Shown piece by piece: positions 40,437 to 50,253 of a stretch of 64,000 bases of DNA (positions are counted from its first letter, which is position 1; every line of letters starts with the position of its first letter). This DNA comes from JAZGGS01 sp963764825 (GTDB lineage: Bacteria; Bacteroidota; Ignavibacteria; Ignavibacteriales; Ignavibacteriaceae). Location: assembly GCA_963764825.1 (NCBI GenBank), contig CAVXUA010000005.1, positions 62,001 through 126,000 of the forward strand, in the 5' to 3' direction. Under the pieces are notes generated by a model. It saw only the letters and a program-made list of their open reading frames with translations. It was not told the DNA's origin and did no database searches. The translations under genes were made by a program, and so were the position numbers.

Positions 40437-43430
40437 ATGAACACCTTCGATCCATCAAAAAAGTTCAAGTTAGAAAGCCTCTTTAGCACAAGGTTAAAAA
40501 AGTTTAAGAAGCTAATGCACTTTAAGATACGAGAGATCCTCCTGGTATCGAGTATCTACGATAATTATTTATTTGAAGAAGATGGAAGGCTTTATGAACT
40601 GATTAGAAACGAATACCAGAACCTTAACCTTAGCCAGGCGCCCGATATAACCCATGTTACCACAGGTAAGGAGGCCCTGGAATTGCTAAAAAACGAGGGT
40701 GAGTTCGATCTTATTATTTCCACACTTCATATTGAAGATATGCACGCGATTAAGTTTGCAAATATGGTTAAGGATGATGGGATTAAAGTTCCTATAATAC
40801 TTCTTGCCTATGATAACAAAGAAAGAAAGGAACTGGAAACAAATTACGATACATCAGTATTCGAGCGTATATTTATCTGGGGTGGAGATTATCACCTGAT
40901 TATTGGAATTGTAAAGTATATGGAAGACCGGATGAACGTGGAAAGTGACACAAAGAACATTGGCGTACAGGTAATAATTTTAGTTGAAGATAACATTAAA
41001 TTCTACTCATCATACCTGCCATTAATTTATACTGAAATATTTAAGCAGTCGATGCGCCTTATAACTGAAGGTGTAAATATTTCACACAAATATCTTAGAA
41101 TGCGTGCACGCCCAAAAATTCTTCTTTGCACCACTTACGAAGAAGCCTGGGAATACTATGAAAAATACGAACAGTTTGTGCTTGGAATTATTTCAGATAA
41201 TAATTTTAAATACCACGGTAAAAGAGATCCTGAAGCAGGGTTAAAATTTGCTAAAGCAGTTAAGGAAAGACATTCGGATATACCTATACTTATACAGACA
41301 AGCGACCAGGCGCTGGAGGATAAAGTTGAGGAAATTGGTGCTTCATTCCTGCAAAAAAATGCACCCCGTCTTCTTTACCTGGTAAGAAAGTTTATGTTAA
41401 AACATTTTGGTTTTGGTGATTTTGTCTTTACAAATCCCAATGGAGACATTGTTAGCATTGCATCTAATTTAAAAGAACTTGCTCGACATATTAGAACGAT
41501 TCCTGAAGATTCTCTTCTTTATCACGCTGAGGGGAATCACTTTTCAAGATGGCTTAAAGCAAGAACAGAGTTTTGGCTGGCTCACAAACTTCGCCCGCAC
41601 AAAGTATCCGATTTCAGTTCTCTCGATGAACTTCGAGATGAGCTAATTTCTTCTATAATAGATTATATCGAAGAACGCACAAAGGGCGTTATTTCCGACT
41701 TCAATAAAAACCTTTTTGATCCTAAAAACAGTTTTGCTCGAATAGGCGGCGGCTCACTTGGCGGTAAAGCACGAGGGCTTGGATTTATAAATACACTAAT
41801 TGCAAACTATAGCGTTCGAGATGAATTTAAAGATGTAGAAATATCTGTACCATCGGCGGTTGTTATAGGAACGGATACTTTTGATAGCTTTATAACGGAA
41901 AATAATTTTGAACTGTTTGCACTCAACGAATCGGATAACCTGATAATTACACAAAAATTTATTGAGGCAGAATATTTTCCGGAAGAAATATTAGAAAAAC
42001 TAACAGACTTCCTTAACATCATAAAAGGACCAATTGCGGTAAGATCATCCAGTTTGCTTGAAGACTCACAATTTCAACCCTTTGCAGGGGTTTACGAAAC
42101 CTACATGCTTCCAAATAGTAATCCCGATATAGCAATTCGCCTGGATGAATTACTGCAAACTATAAAGTGTGTTTTTGCATCTACCTATCACCAGAAAGCC
42201 AAAGATTATATGAAGGCAACCTCATATAGGTTAGAAGAAGAAAAGATGGCTGTAATAGTTCAAAAATTAATTGGCGCTGAACATCATGGAAAATTCTATC
42301 CGGATTTTGCCGGTGTAGCTAAATCGTATAATTTTTATCCAATCCCACCGCAAAAATCTGAGGATGGCATAGCCCAAGTTGCATTGGGTTTGGGTAAGAC
42401 TGTAGTTGAAGGGGGTAACACTGTGAGTTTTTGTCCCAAATTCCCAAAGCATCTGCTTCAATTTTATACAACTAAAGAAACTATTCGCCACGCACAGCAG
42501 GATTTTTATGCTCTCAATTTAAAAGGTAAACTGGATCATCACCCGGATTCAATTGAGGATCCACTTGTTAAGAAATACGAGCTTATAAAATCGGAAGAAG
42601 ACGGTACACTTTATGCCGTCGGTTCAACATATTCACCTGAAAACGAAGCTGTTTATGATGGAATATCGAGAGACGGGCTACGGATTGTTACATTTTCACC
42701 AATTTTAAAACATAAAATGTTTCCATTACCGGAAATTCTAAATCTTCTTTTAGGATTAGGAAGTTGGGGCATGGGTTCTCCGGTTGAAATTGAATTTGCA
42801 GTTAACCTGCAGGTTCCGGAGGGCAAACCGAAAGAATTTGCAATGCTGCAGATGAGACCACTGGTTATAAGCAAAGAGATAGATGAACTGAAAGTTGATG
42901 ACATTGAGGAGAGTGATTTGGTTTGCCAGAGTGACCAAGTTCTTGGAAACGGAGCAACTGATGGTATAATGGATATTGTTTTTGTTGATATTAATAAGTA
43001 TGACCGTGGAAAAAGTAAACTAATTGCAAGTGAAATTAACCAGCTTAACTCTAAACTTCTTGATGAGAAAAAGCCATACCTGCTAATAGGCGTTGGAAGA
43101 TGGGGAAGCTTGGATCCGTGGCTGGGAATACCGGTTACGTGGGATCAGATTTCCGGGGCAGCTGCAATTGTTGAATCTGGTTTTAAAGATTTTAATGTTG
43201 AACCTTCGCAGGGAACACATTTTTTTCAGAATATCACCTCCTTCAGGGTTGGTTACTTTACAGTTAGTTCTCTTAGTAAAATTAGTTTTATAGATTGGGA
43301 TTGGCTTAATAAGCAAAAACCCTTAGAGAAGATGGAATTCACAAAACACCTTCGCTTTGAAAAACCAATTTCAATAAGAATAAACGGTCATCAAAACAAA
43401 GGAATTATTACAAAACCAGGAATTTCTTAA
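40437..43430 (+). CDS. Receiver-PPDK_N protein 1 (PEP/pyruvate-binding domain protein)
   Basis: This 997-residue protein has three parts. Residues ~33-330 hold two response-regulator-like domains: the first has Thr where the phospho-acceptor Asp should be (FDLIISTLHIED), while the second keeps an acidic pair (LVEDN) and an Asp in GIISDN. Residues ~430-810 form the ATP-binding domain of pyruvate phosphate dikinase/PEP synthase (GGGSLGGKARGLG, AVRSSSLLEDS, FAGVYETY, LQMRPL). A family-specific C-domain ends it (GVGRWGSLDPWLGIP, EPSQGTHFFQN). The swivelling phospho-His domain and the PEP barrel are absent, so it is not a complete dikinase. It follows gdh 1 by 149 bases, and a paralogue follows gdh 2. 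Role unknown; regulation or nucleotide sensing is an inference. Confidence 0.85.
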   Translation: MNTFDPSKKFKLESLFSTRLKKFKKLMHFKIREILLVSSIYDNYLFEEDGRLYELIRNEYQNLNLSQAPDITHVTTGKEALELLKNEGEFDLIISTLHIEDMHAIKFANMVKDDGIKVPIILLAYDNKERKELETNYDTSVFERIFIWGGDYHLIIGIVKYMEDRMNVESDTKNIGVQVIILVEDNIKFYSSYLPLIYTEIFKQSMRLITEGVNISHKYLRMRARPKILLCTTYEEAWEYYEKYEQFVLGIISDNNFKYHGKRDPEAGLKFAKAVKERHSDIPILIQTSDQALEDKVEEIGASFLQKNAPRLLYLVRKFMLKHFGFGDFVFTNPNGDIVSIASNLKELARHIRTIPEDSLLYHAEGNHFSRWLKARTEFWLAHKLRPHKVSDFSSLDELRDELISSIIDYIEERTKGVISDFNKNLFDPKNSFARIGGGSLGGKARGLGFINTLIANYSVRDEFKDVEISVPSAVVIGTDTFDSFITENNFELFALNESDNLIITQKFIEAEYFPEEILEKLTDFLNIIKGPIAVRSSSLLEDSQFQPFAGVYETYMLPNSNPDIAIRLDELLQTIKCVFASTYHQKAKDYMKATSYRLEEEKMAVIVQKLIGAEHHGKFYPDFAGVAKSYNFYPIPPQKSEDGIAQVALGLGKTVVEGGNTVSFCPKFPKHLLQFYTTKETIRHAQQDFYALNLKGKLDHHPDSIEDPLVKKYELIKSEEDGTLYAVGSTYSPENEAVYDGISRDGLRIVTFSPILKHKMFPLPEILNLLLGLGSWGMGSPVEIEFAVNLQVPEGKPKEFAMLQMRPLVISKEIDELKVDDIEESDLVCQSDQVLGNGATDGIMDIVFVDINKYDRGKSKLIASEINQLNSKLLDEKKPYLLIGVGRWGSLDPWLGIPVTWDQISGAAAIVESGFKDFNVEPSQGTHFFQNITSFRVGYFTVSSLSKISFIDWDWLNKQKPLEKMEFTKHLRFEKPISIRINGHQNKGIITKPGIS

Positions 43431-43503
43431 ACTTACCTCGATTCACTAAACTTACCTTCTTGTATAAAATCTTGTAATAAAAATTGTTACAAACTTTTCA
43501 CAG
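43321..43503 (+). repeat. Direct repeat, left copy flanking the redox operon
   Basis: This stretch covers the last ~35 codons of the receiver-PPDK_N gene and ~70 bases beyond. It is matched at 50328-50511 with few differences, including the non-coding part ATCTTGTAATAAAAATTGTT and ACAAACTTTTCACA. Shared non-coding sequence shows that a segment was duplicated rather than that proteins converged. Confidence 0.8.
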
Positions 43504-43811
43504 CAAGGATTCTTAAACAATAAAGTTTATACTACTTTTTTTACTTATTAATTAAATTACTTTGTGTAACTCCGTGAAAGAACTCTTTATGCAACCAAAT
43601 AGGAAATGAGAACATTGGCTCACATATAAAACCAATTAAATATATATTGCTAAAAGCAAAAAAAACATACGAATACCGAGGAGAAAGCAAAAAAAATAAT
43701 TAACTTTATAATTATAAATTAAACCTACATACGAGACGGTGATAAAAAGATTATTAATCACATATAATTTATAGAACCAATTTGGGGAAACTGTTTTAAG
43801 GGAGATATAAT
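43504..43811. other. Upstream region of the redox operon
   Basis: Some 300 AT-rich bases with A- and T-runs (43660-43720) precede a GGGAGATA ribosome-binding site. No -33/-7 or -24/-12 promoter stands out, and no gene is supported on either strand. Confidence 0.4.
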
Positions 43812-44663
43812 ATGGAACCTGAAAATGTGAATCAAATTCTTGAGGATAATGTTTATAGGACAACAGGACTGATTGCAATTCTTGAAAAGATCCAATCCAA
43901 ATACAGTTACTTACCCGAGAAAGACCTAAAAGAAGTAGCAGAAAAAACCGGACGCTCACTCGTTGATATATATGGAATTGCTACATTTTATAAGTCCTTC
44001 AGCTTAAAACCAAGAGGTAAACATCTTATCTCAGCATGTTTAGGAACTGCTTGCCATGTACGCGGTGGTCCTGCGATTGCTCGAGAACTTGAAAAGGAAT
44101 TGGGAATAAAAGCAGGTGAAACAACTGAAAATAGAGAGTTCACTATGGAAACGGTAAATTGTTTAGGTGCTTGTGCGCTTGGACCTGTTGTAGTAGTGGA
44201 CGGTCATTATTTCCCACAGGTGAAGGCTTCTTCGGTCTCAGATATAATCAGGAAAACCCGCACAGGTCTTGATGTTGTAAAGGTTGAGACTGACGAACGC
44301 ATCTTCCCGGTTGAGGTTAGTTGTTCCCGTTGTAATCACAGTTTAATGCATTCGGAAACTATAATTGATGGATACCCTGCCATTCGAGTTACAGTATCAT
44401 TTGATAACAAACATGGCTGGCTTGCATTATCCTCCCTTTACGGAAGCCATAAAGTTGTCTCACTGCATGAAATACCACCCGGTACTATTCTAAATATTTT
44501 CTGCCCTCATTGCCATGCTGAACTAATTGGCGGTGCTAAATGTGGAGCATGCAGTGCACCAATGGTACCTATGATTGTCCGTGGTGGTGGGGTAGTACAA
44601 ATATGTGCACGCCGTGGTTGTAAAGAACACATATTAGATGTAGGTGGGTCTACAGTAGAATGA
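43812..44663 (+). CDS. NuoE/HydC-like [2Fe-2S] subunit with C-terminal zinc-ribbon domain
   Basis: Residues 1-155 match the 24-kDa thioredoxin-like subunit of NADH dehydrogenases and bifurcating hydrogenases, with cluster ligands C-LGTA-C (near residue 76) and C-LGA-C (near 117). Residues ~165-283 are an extra domain with four cysteine pairs (CSRC, CPHC, CGAC, and C-ARRG-C) that look like zinc-binding knuckles; a typical NuoE ends near residue 160. It is the first gene of the operon, has a good ribosome-binding site, and lies 34 bases before the NuoF::GltD gene. It presumably passes electrons to or from the flavin of that subunit. Confidence 0.88.
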   Translation: MEPENVNQILEDNVYRTTGLIAILEKIQSKYSYLPEKDLKEVAEKTGRSLVDIYGIATFYKSFSLKPRGKHLISACLGTACHVRGGPAIARELEKELGIKAGETTENREFTMETVNCLGACALGPVVVVDGHYFPQVKASSVSDIIRKTRTGLDVVKVETDERIFPVEVSCSRCNHSLMHSETIIDGYPAIRVTVSFDNKHGWLALSSLYGSHKVVSLHEIPPGTILNIFCPHCHAELIGGAKCGACSAPMVPMIVRGGGVVQICARRGCKEHILDVGGSTVE

Positions 44664-44697
44664 TGATTTTTCAGAAGCGTTTTTAATAGGAGATTAT

Positions 44698-47600
44698 TTG
44701 ATGAGGAAACATTCATCTGTTAAAGAATTCAGTAACTTTCGTCAACGCGTTCTAAGTGAAAAAGAGATTCAGCCTGAGGAACCAACCCTTGTTGTATGTA
44801 CTGGTACTGGTGGGCAAGCCAGTGGTTCTAATGATATACTCAGAATCATTAAACGTTATATTATTGAACGCAGCATGGGAGAAAAAGTTAAGATTAGAGT
44901 TACCGGATGCCAGGGTTTTTGCGAAATGGACCCGTTTATCTTGGTTGAACCCGGTCACCAGCTTTATCCTAAACTTAGTATGAAAGATGTTCCAAGAGTA
45001 GTTGAAGCTGCTGTTGGCGGATTTGTAGATGAAGGATTGATTTACCAGGATCCAAAAATTCAAAAATATTACCATTGTCAAAAAGACATTCCTTTTTTTA
45101 ATAAGCAAACTCGTACAATTCTGGGTAATAATCAGAAATTAGACCCAATAAGAATCTTGAACTATATTGAACAGGATGGTTATGCCAGTCTCGAAAAGGT
45201 CTTAACAAGGATTGACCCGGAATGGATTATAAACGAAGTGCTGCTATCTGGTATTAGGGGGCGTGGTGGCGCAGGTTTCCCTACCGGGAAAAAGTGGCAA
45301 TTAGCAAGAGCTTCCCAAAATGGAAGTGGGCAAAAATACATTGTTTGTAATTGTGATGAGGGAGATCCGGGTGCTTATATGGATCGAAGTCTTCTTGAGG
45401 GTAATCCTCATGCTATCATTGAAGGAATAATCATTGCAGGTATTGCTATTGGTGCTACTAAAGGATTTATCTATGTGCGCAGTGAATACCCCTTGGCAAT
45501 CAAACATACACTCATTGCACTTAGGCAGGCCGAAGATTTGGGCCTTTTAGGAAAAAATATCTTAGGCACAGACATTAACTTTAATATAGAAATCATCCGC
45601 GGTGCTGGGGCATTTGTTTGTGGTGAAGAAACAGCCCTAATTAAGTCTGTTGAGGGTTTTATGGGTGAACCACAACAACGTCCTCCATACCCAATTGAGA
45701 AAGGGATTGGTGGAAAACCTACCTGTATTAACAATGTGGAAACGCTTGCAAATATACCAGTTATTATTAAGAATGGAGGAAGTGAGTACGCTAAGATAGG
45801 TGTTCCCGGAAATACTGGAACAAAAATATTTTCGCTTGTAGGTAAAATTAAAAATACCGGGCTTGTAGAGGTGCCGCTGGGCATCAAAATGAGCGAAGTT
45901 GTTTATGATATTGGTGGTGGTTCAGTGGGGAAAGCTAAAATCAAAGCTGTTCAAACTGGAGGTCCTTCAGGGGGTTGTATTCCAGCCAAAATGTTTGATC
46001 TTCCAATTGATTACGACAGCCTTGCCCAAGCAGGATCGATAATGGGTTCAGGTGGAATGATTGTAATGGATGAAAATACTTGCATGGTCGATGTGGCTAA
46101 ATACTTTATGAAATTTCTAAAAGATGAATCTTGCGGGAAATGTTTCACGTGTCGTAAAGGTACACAAAGGATGTATGAAATTCTCGAGGATATTTCTAAA
46201 GGAAAAGGAACACTTAAGGATCTTCGATCTTCTTGAGGAACTAGCTCTGGTTGTAAAGGATACTACGATGTGTGGACTCGGACAATCTGCTTCCAATCCG
46301 GTACTTAGTACCTTGCGTTATTTCCGGGATGAATATGAGCGGCATATCATTGACAAAAAATGTGATGCTTTTGTATGCACTGAACTTGTAGGAGCTCCAT
46401 GTCAATCGGCATGCCCTGTAGGAACGGAAGCATGGCGTTATGTTGCTCATATTGCGCGCGGTGAATTTGAAGAGGCTTACGCTACTATACGCGAAGCTAA
46501 TCCATTCCCTTCGGTATGTGCAAGAGTCTGTGATCATCAATGTGAAGAACGCTGCCGGCTGGGAACAAGCGGAAGTGATCCGGTAGCTATAAGGGCTCTC
46601 AAACGTTTTATAACAGATCGCATTGATCCATTAACTTACAAACCTGTAAGGGAAGCCAGTGCCACTAAAGATTCACCCTCTGTAGCGGTCATTGGCTCAG
46701 GTCCGGCTGGACTTACAGCAGCTCACTATCTTTCATTAAAAGGGTATAAGGTTACTGTTTTTGAAGCTGAAGAAGAACCTGGCGGTATGCTGTTCTGTGC
46801 TATTCCTTCCTACCGGCTACCGAAAGAGACAATCAAAAATGAAATAGCGTCACTTCTGGATGATAATATTACAGTGAAATGCAATACGGCTCTTGGAAGT
46901 GAGTTTACTATAGACCAGTTGTTTAACGAAGGATATAAATGCTGTTTTACTAGCTATGGGTGCACATAAAAGCCGACCACTCGGATTAGAAAATGAAAAT
47001 GTTAAAGGTGTATTTCCATCGATAGAGTTTCTTAAGGCATTTAATCTAAAAAATAAAGAACTTGCAAAAGGGCGAGTTGGTGTTATAGGGGGTGGTAATT
47101 CTGCTATTGATGCAGCGCGTACAGCTCTTCGCCAGAAGGAAGTAGAAAGCGTCACTATCCTTTATCGTAGAACGCGGGAAGAAATGCCTGCCTTTTCGGA
47201 GGAAATTGAAGCCGCCGACCAGGAAGGTATAAAAATCCAAACTTTGATATCACCTAAGAAAATAATTACTACTAGCGGTTATTTTTCTGGCCTTGAAATT
47301 ATTAGAAACGAATTGGGAGATACAGATTCTAGCGGTAGACGCCGTCCGGTTCCAATTAAAGGTACTGAAAAAATAATAGAGCTTGATACTCTAATCGTAG
47401 CAATTAGTGAGGACTCAGGAATCGACAGTATTGGTCCGGCTCGTTCCAGTAAAATTGAAGTGACCGATTGGAATACAGTAAAAGTTGATGGTAAAACATT
47501 ACAAACTAGTCGACCGGGAGTATTTGCTGCAGGAGATGTAGTAACCGGTCCCAACACTGTTATCGAAGCCATTGCTGCGGGCAAGAAAACCGCAGCGATG

Positions 47601-47888
47601 ATCGACCATTATTTAAGAGGTGAGCAATTAGATCAGCCAGCAGAACTTGACTTGCCTCATATCTATGTAGAACCGTTAGAGATTGAAGATGAAGAGACAT
47701 CAGAAGCCAGCCGTGTTGAAACACCAAGGGCTTCTGTCGATTGGAGAAAAAGGAATTTTGCTGAGGTAGAGGTATCGCTTTCAATTGAAGAAGCTATGTG
47801 CGAAGCAAAAAGATGTTTGCGATGTGATCTTGAATTTACGCAACCACAAGAAAAAGATGAACCACTGGTTATAGCAGGAGGAAATTAA
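44698..47888 (+). CDS. NuoF::GltD fusion flavoprotein, two frameshifts
   Basis: Corrected, this is one chain of about 1060 residues. Residues ~30-130 are the thioredoxin-like N-domain of HydB-type NuoF (VVCTGTGGQASG, TGCQGFCEMDP). FMN and NADH sites follow (GRGGAGFPTGKKWQ near 187; CNCDEGDPGAYMDR), then the [4Fe-4S] site CGKCFTC near 478 with its fourth Cys in CGLGQ. The second part is a GltD/NfnB-like oxidoreductase: two [4Fe-4S] sites (CTELVGAPCQSACPVG; CARVCDHQCEERCRLG), an FAD Rossmann motif VIGSGPAGLTAAHYL near 664, a NAD(P) motif VIGGGNSAIDAA near 795, and FAAGDVVTGP. Shifts near 46225 (…GTLKDL/LLEELA) and at 46942 (one extra T) look like errors. The first-domain motif C-TGTG-G has Gly where a second Cys ligand is usual. 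Confidence 0.85.
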
Positions 47889-47889
47889 G

Positions 47890-48567
47890 ATGATTTCATT
47901 TAACTTAAATGGGCTTGATGTATCTGTTGAAGAAGGTACCACGTTGTTGGAAGCCGCTAAGTTTTATGGCTTTCCTATTCCTACACTATGTCATATGGAG
48001 GGACTTTCTCCATATGGCGCTTGTCGTCTTTGTGTGGTTGAGGTTGGCAAGGAACCTAACAGCAAGTTGGTTACTTCGTGCACATACCGGGTGGAAGAAG
48101 GTTTGTACGCAAGAACTGCAACTGCAAGAGTGCTTAGAGCACGAAAGATGATACTTGAACTATTGCTAGCATCTTGCCCTCAATCAAAGGTTATTCAGGA
48201 TCTTGCAGCGGCACATCAAATCCGTCAGCAGCGATTCAGACAGGAGCATGAAGATTGTATTTTATGTGGACTATGTGTACGGATGTGTGAAGAACAAATG
48301 ATGGCAAAGGCTATTGGATTCAGCGGACGAGGTGAAAACAGAAGTCTTGGAACACCATTCAATATTAAATCGGAAGAATGCCGTCTTTGCGGTGGCTGTA
48401 TATATGTCTGTCCAGCCTGTCAGCTAAGATGTACTTATACAGAACCAGATAAAGCAATTTGTGGAGGTTGTGCAAATCTCAGTCCGCCTTGCGTGGAAAA
48501 AGAACAATTTAATGACATGATGTGCTACATGGAACCCTGTGTCGCATGTGAGATAAAGAAAGATTAA
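47890..48567 (+). CDS. NuoG-N-terminal-like ferredoxin subunit
   Basis: The 225-residue protein has a plant-type [2Fe-2S] domain (CHMEGLSPYGACRLCVVEV, last ligand in VTSC), then a NuoG-type region with CPQS and paired [4Fe-4S] motifs (CILCGLCVRMC and CRLCGGCIYVCPACQLRC), plus extra cysteines at the end (CGGCANLSPPC; CYMEPCVAC). It matches only the first quarter of NuoG and has no molybdopterin-like or H-cluster domain, so it is not a hydrogenase or formate dehydrogenase subunit by itself. It starts 2 bases after the fusion gene with a GGAGG site. Its clusters could wire the NuoF part to the glutamate-synthase-like subunit. Confidence 0.85.
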   Translation: MISFNLNGLDVSVEEGTTLLEAAKFYGFPIPTLCHMEGLSPYGACRLCVVEVGKEPNSKLVTSCTYRVEEGLYARTATARVLRARKMILELLLASCPQSKVIQDLAAAHQIRQQRFRQEHEDCILCGLCVRMCEEQMMAKAIGFSGRGENRSLGTPFNIKSEECRLCGGCIYVCPACQLRCTYTEPDKAICGGCANLSPPCVEKEQFNDMMCYMEPCVACEIKKD

Positions 48568-48590
48568 AAAAAATAACGGAGGAAAATAGA

Positions 48591-50180
48591 ATGACAATGA
48601 CACTATCGAGAGTTAACTCTTCAGCCGCAACTTTAACAAAGAACAGGACAGAAGAATCGGTAACACCAGCATCGGGAATGTGTGTAACCTGTGTTGATGG
48701 CTGTATCGGTATGTGTGAGATAGGAAAATCTGCCTATAGAGGTCACGAGGTAATTTACCCGCAGCCTTTTGGTGTTATCACAACCGCCTCTGAAAAAACC
48801 TATCCTGTTGATTACTCACATTTCAACATTATGGGTACAGCTGTAGGGGCGCATGGTATTGAAGCTGACAGCGATAAAGCTATCTTTCCAGCTGTAAATA
48901 TTGAAGTTGCTTTCGGGCATGATAAGGGATTGAAATTCCGCTATCCGTGGATTATACCCGGCATTGGTTCAACTAACATTGCCAAAAACAATTGGGAAGG
49001 ATTGGCTATTGGTTCTGCTCTGGCTGGAACCGGTTTAACAATCGGGGAAAATGTTGTCGGAATGGATCAGGAATCTGTAATTAAAAATGGTAAAATACTA
49101 GATACAGTTGATCTCAAACGGCGGGTAAAACTTTATAAAGATTACCAGCGAGATGGCTATGGAGCAATAATTGTGCAAGCTAATGTTGAAGATACTCGTC
49201 TGGGTGTTCAGGAGTATGCAATTGAAAAGTTAGGCGTTGAATGTGTTGAACTCAAATGGGGTCAGGGAGCAAAGAATATCGGTGGCGAGGTTAAAATTGG
49301 AGACCTAAAAAAAGCCCAAATGCTCTATGAGCGTGGATATGTTGTTTTGCCAAATCCTACGGATCCAAATGTTATTAAGGCATTTGAACGTGGTGCATTT
49401 AAGGAATTTGAACGTCATTCTCGTATTGGCATGGTTACCGAAGAGTCTTTTGCACAGCGAGTAGAGGAGTTACGTAAAGCCGGTGCAAAATATGTTTTCT
49501 TAAAAACAGGTGCATATAGACCTGCCGATTTGGCACGGGCAATTAAGTTCTCATCAAAGTATAAAATTGATTTATTAACGGTTGACGGAGCGGGAGGTGG
49601 AACCGGAATGAGTCCTTGGCGGATGATGAACGAATGGGGTATGCCGCCGGTTGAACTGCATTCTCTTCTTTACAATTACGCTAAACGTCTTTCTGATCAG
49701 GGTGAGTATATACCTGCTCTTGCATTAGCCGGAGGTTTTACCTTTGAAGACCAAATATTTAAAGGTCTTGCTATAGGCGCACCGTTTGTGAAACTGATCG
49801 GTATGGCCCGTAGCCCCATTGCTGCAGCGATGGTAGGAAAAACCATCGGCAGAACGATTGAAGAAAATCAAGTGCCTGTATATGTAGAACGGTTTGGAAA
49901 TACGAAAGATGAAATCTTTGTAACAGCAGCCGATCTTCGTGTTGAATTGGGTGATGAAGAATTTGAAAAGATACCTACCGGTGCTCTTGGACTCTACACA
50001 TATTATGAGCGACTAGCACAAGGACTACGACAGCTCATGTGCGGCAGCCGTAAATTTACACTAGAGCACATATCTAGAGATGACATTACCTCACTTACTC
50101 ATGCTGCTGAAGAGATTAGTGGAATAAAATATGTGACAGATCTGGACAAAGAGGAGGTCGACGAAATTCTTAAGCCTTAA
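48591..50180 (+). CDS. Glutamate-synthase-like FMN protein (GltS domain only)
   Basis: The 529-residue protein carries the FMN-binding synthase barrel of GltB (IPGIGSTNIAKNNWEGLAIG, ELKWGQGAKNIGGEV, VDGAGGGTGMSP, ALALAGGFTFEDQIFKGLAIGAPF). It has neither the N-terminal glutaminase domain nor the C-terminal GXGXG domain of bacterial GltB. An N-terminal Cys cluster C-VT-C-VDG-C-IGM-C (near residue 31) may hold an iron-sulfur centre. The three cysteines that bind 3Fe-4S in canonical GltB are not seen after the barrel glycines (GMARSPIAAAMVGK instead). It is the last gene of the operon, 23 bases after the ferredoxin subunit, with a GGAGG site. A true glutamate product is possible but unproven; other 2-oxo acid or amide chemistry cannot be excluded. 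Confidence 0.8.
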   Translation: MTMTLSRVNSSAATLTKNRTEESVTPASGMCVTCVDGCIGMCEIGKSAYRGHEVIYPQPFGVITTASEKTYPVDYSHFNIMGTAVGAHGIEADSDKAIFPAVNIEVAFGHDKGLKFRYPWIIPGIGSTNIAKNNWEGLAIGSALAGTGLTIGENVVGMDQESVIKNGKILDTVDLKRRVKLYKDYQRDGYGAIIVQANVEDTRLGVQEYAIEKLGVECVELKWGQGAKNIGGEVKIGDLKKAQMLYERGYVVLPNPTDPNVIKAFERGAFKEFERHSRIGMVTEESFAQRVEELRKAGAKYVFLKTGAYRPADLARAIKFSSKYKIDLLTVDGAGGGTGMSPWRMMNEWGMPPVELHSLLYNYAKRLSDQGEYIPALALAGGFTFEDQIFKGLAIGAPFVKLIGMARSPIAAAMVGKTIGRTIEENQVPVYVERFGNTKDEIFVTAADLRVELGDEEFEKIPTGALGLYTYYERLAQGLRQLMCGSRKFTLEHISRDDITSLTHAAEEISGIKYVTDLDKEEVDEILKP

Positions 50181-50253
50181 AATTAAAGATATTCTTATAC
50201 TTCTATATTAAATATAGACCCATTTTTTCTTTCACTAGGTGGGGAATGCATTG

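Noticed and set aside
40437..43430. Complete pyruvate phosphate dikinase or PEP synthase
   Set aside because: Only the ATP-binding domain is present; the phospho-histidine swivel and PEP/pyruvate barrel are missing, and receiver-like domains take the N-terminus.
43812..48567. Electron-bifurcating [FeFe] hydrogenase (HydABC)
   Set aside because: NuoE, NuoF and NuoG-like subunits are present, but the NuoG-like protein is only 225 residues and no H-cluster motif exists in the operon.
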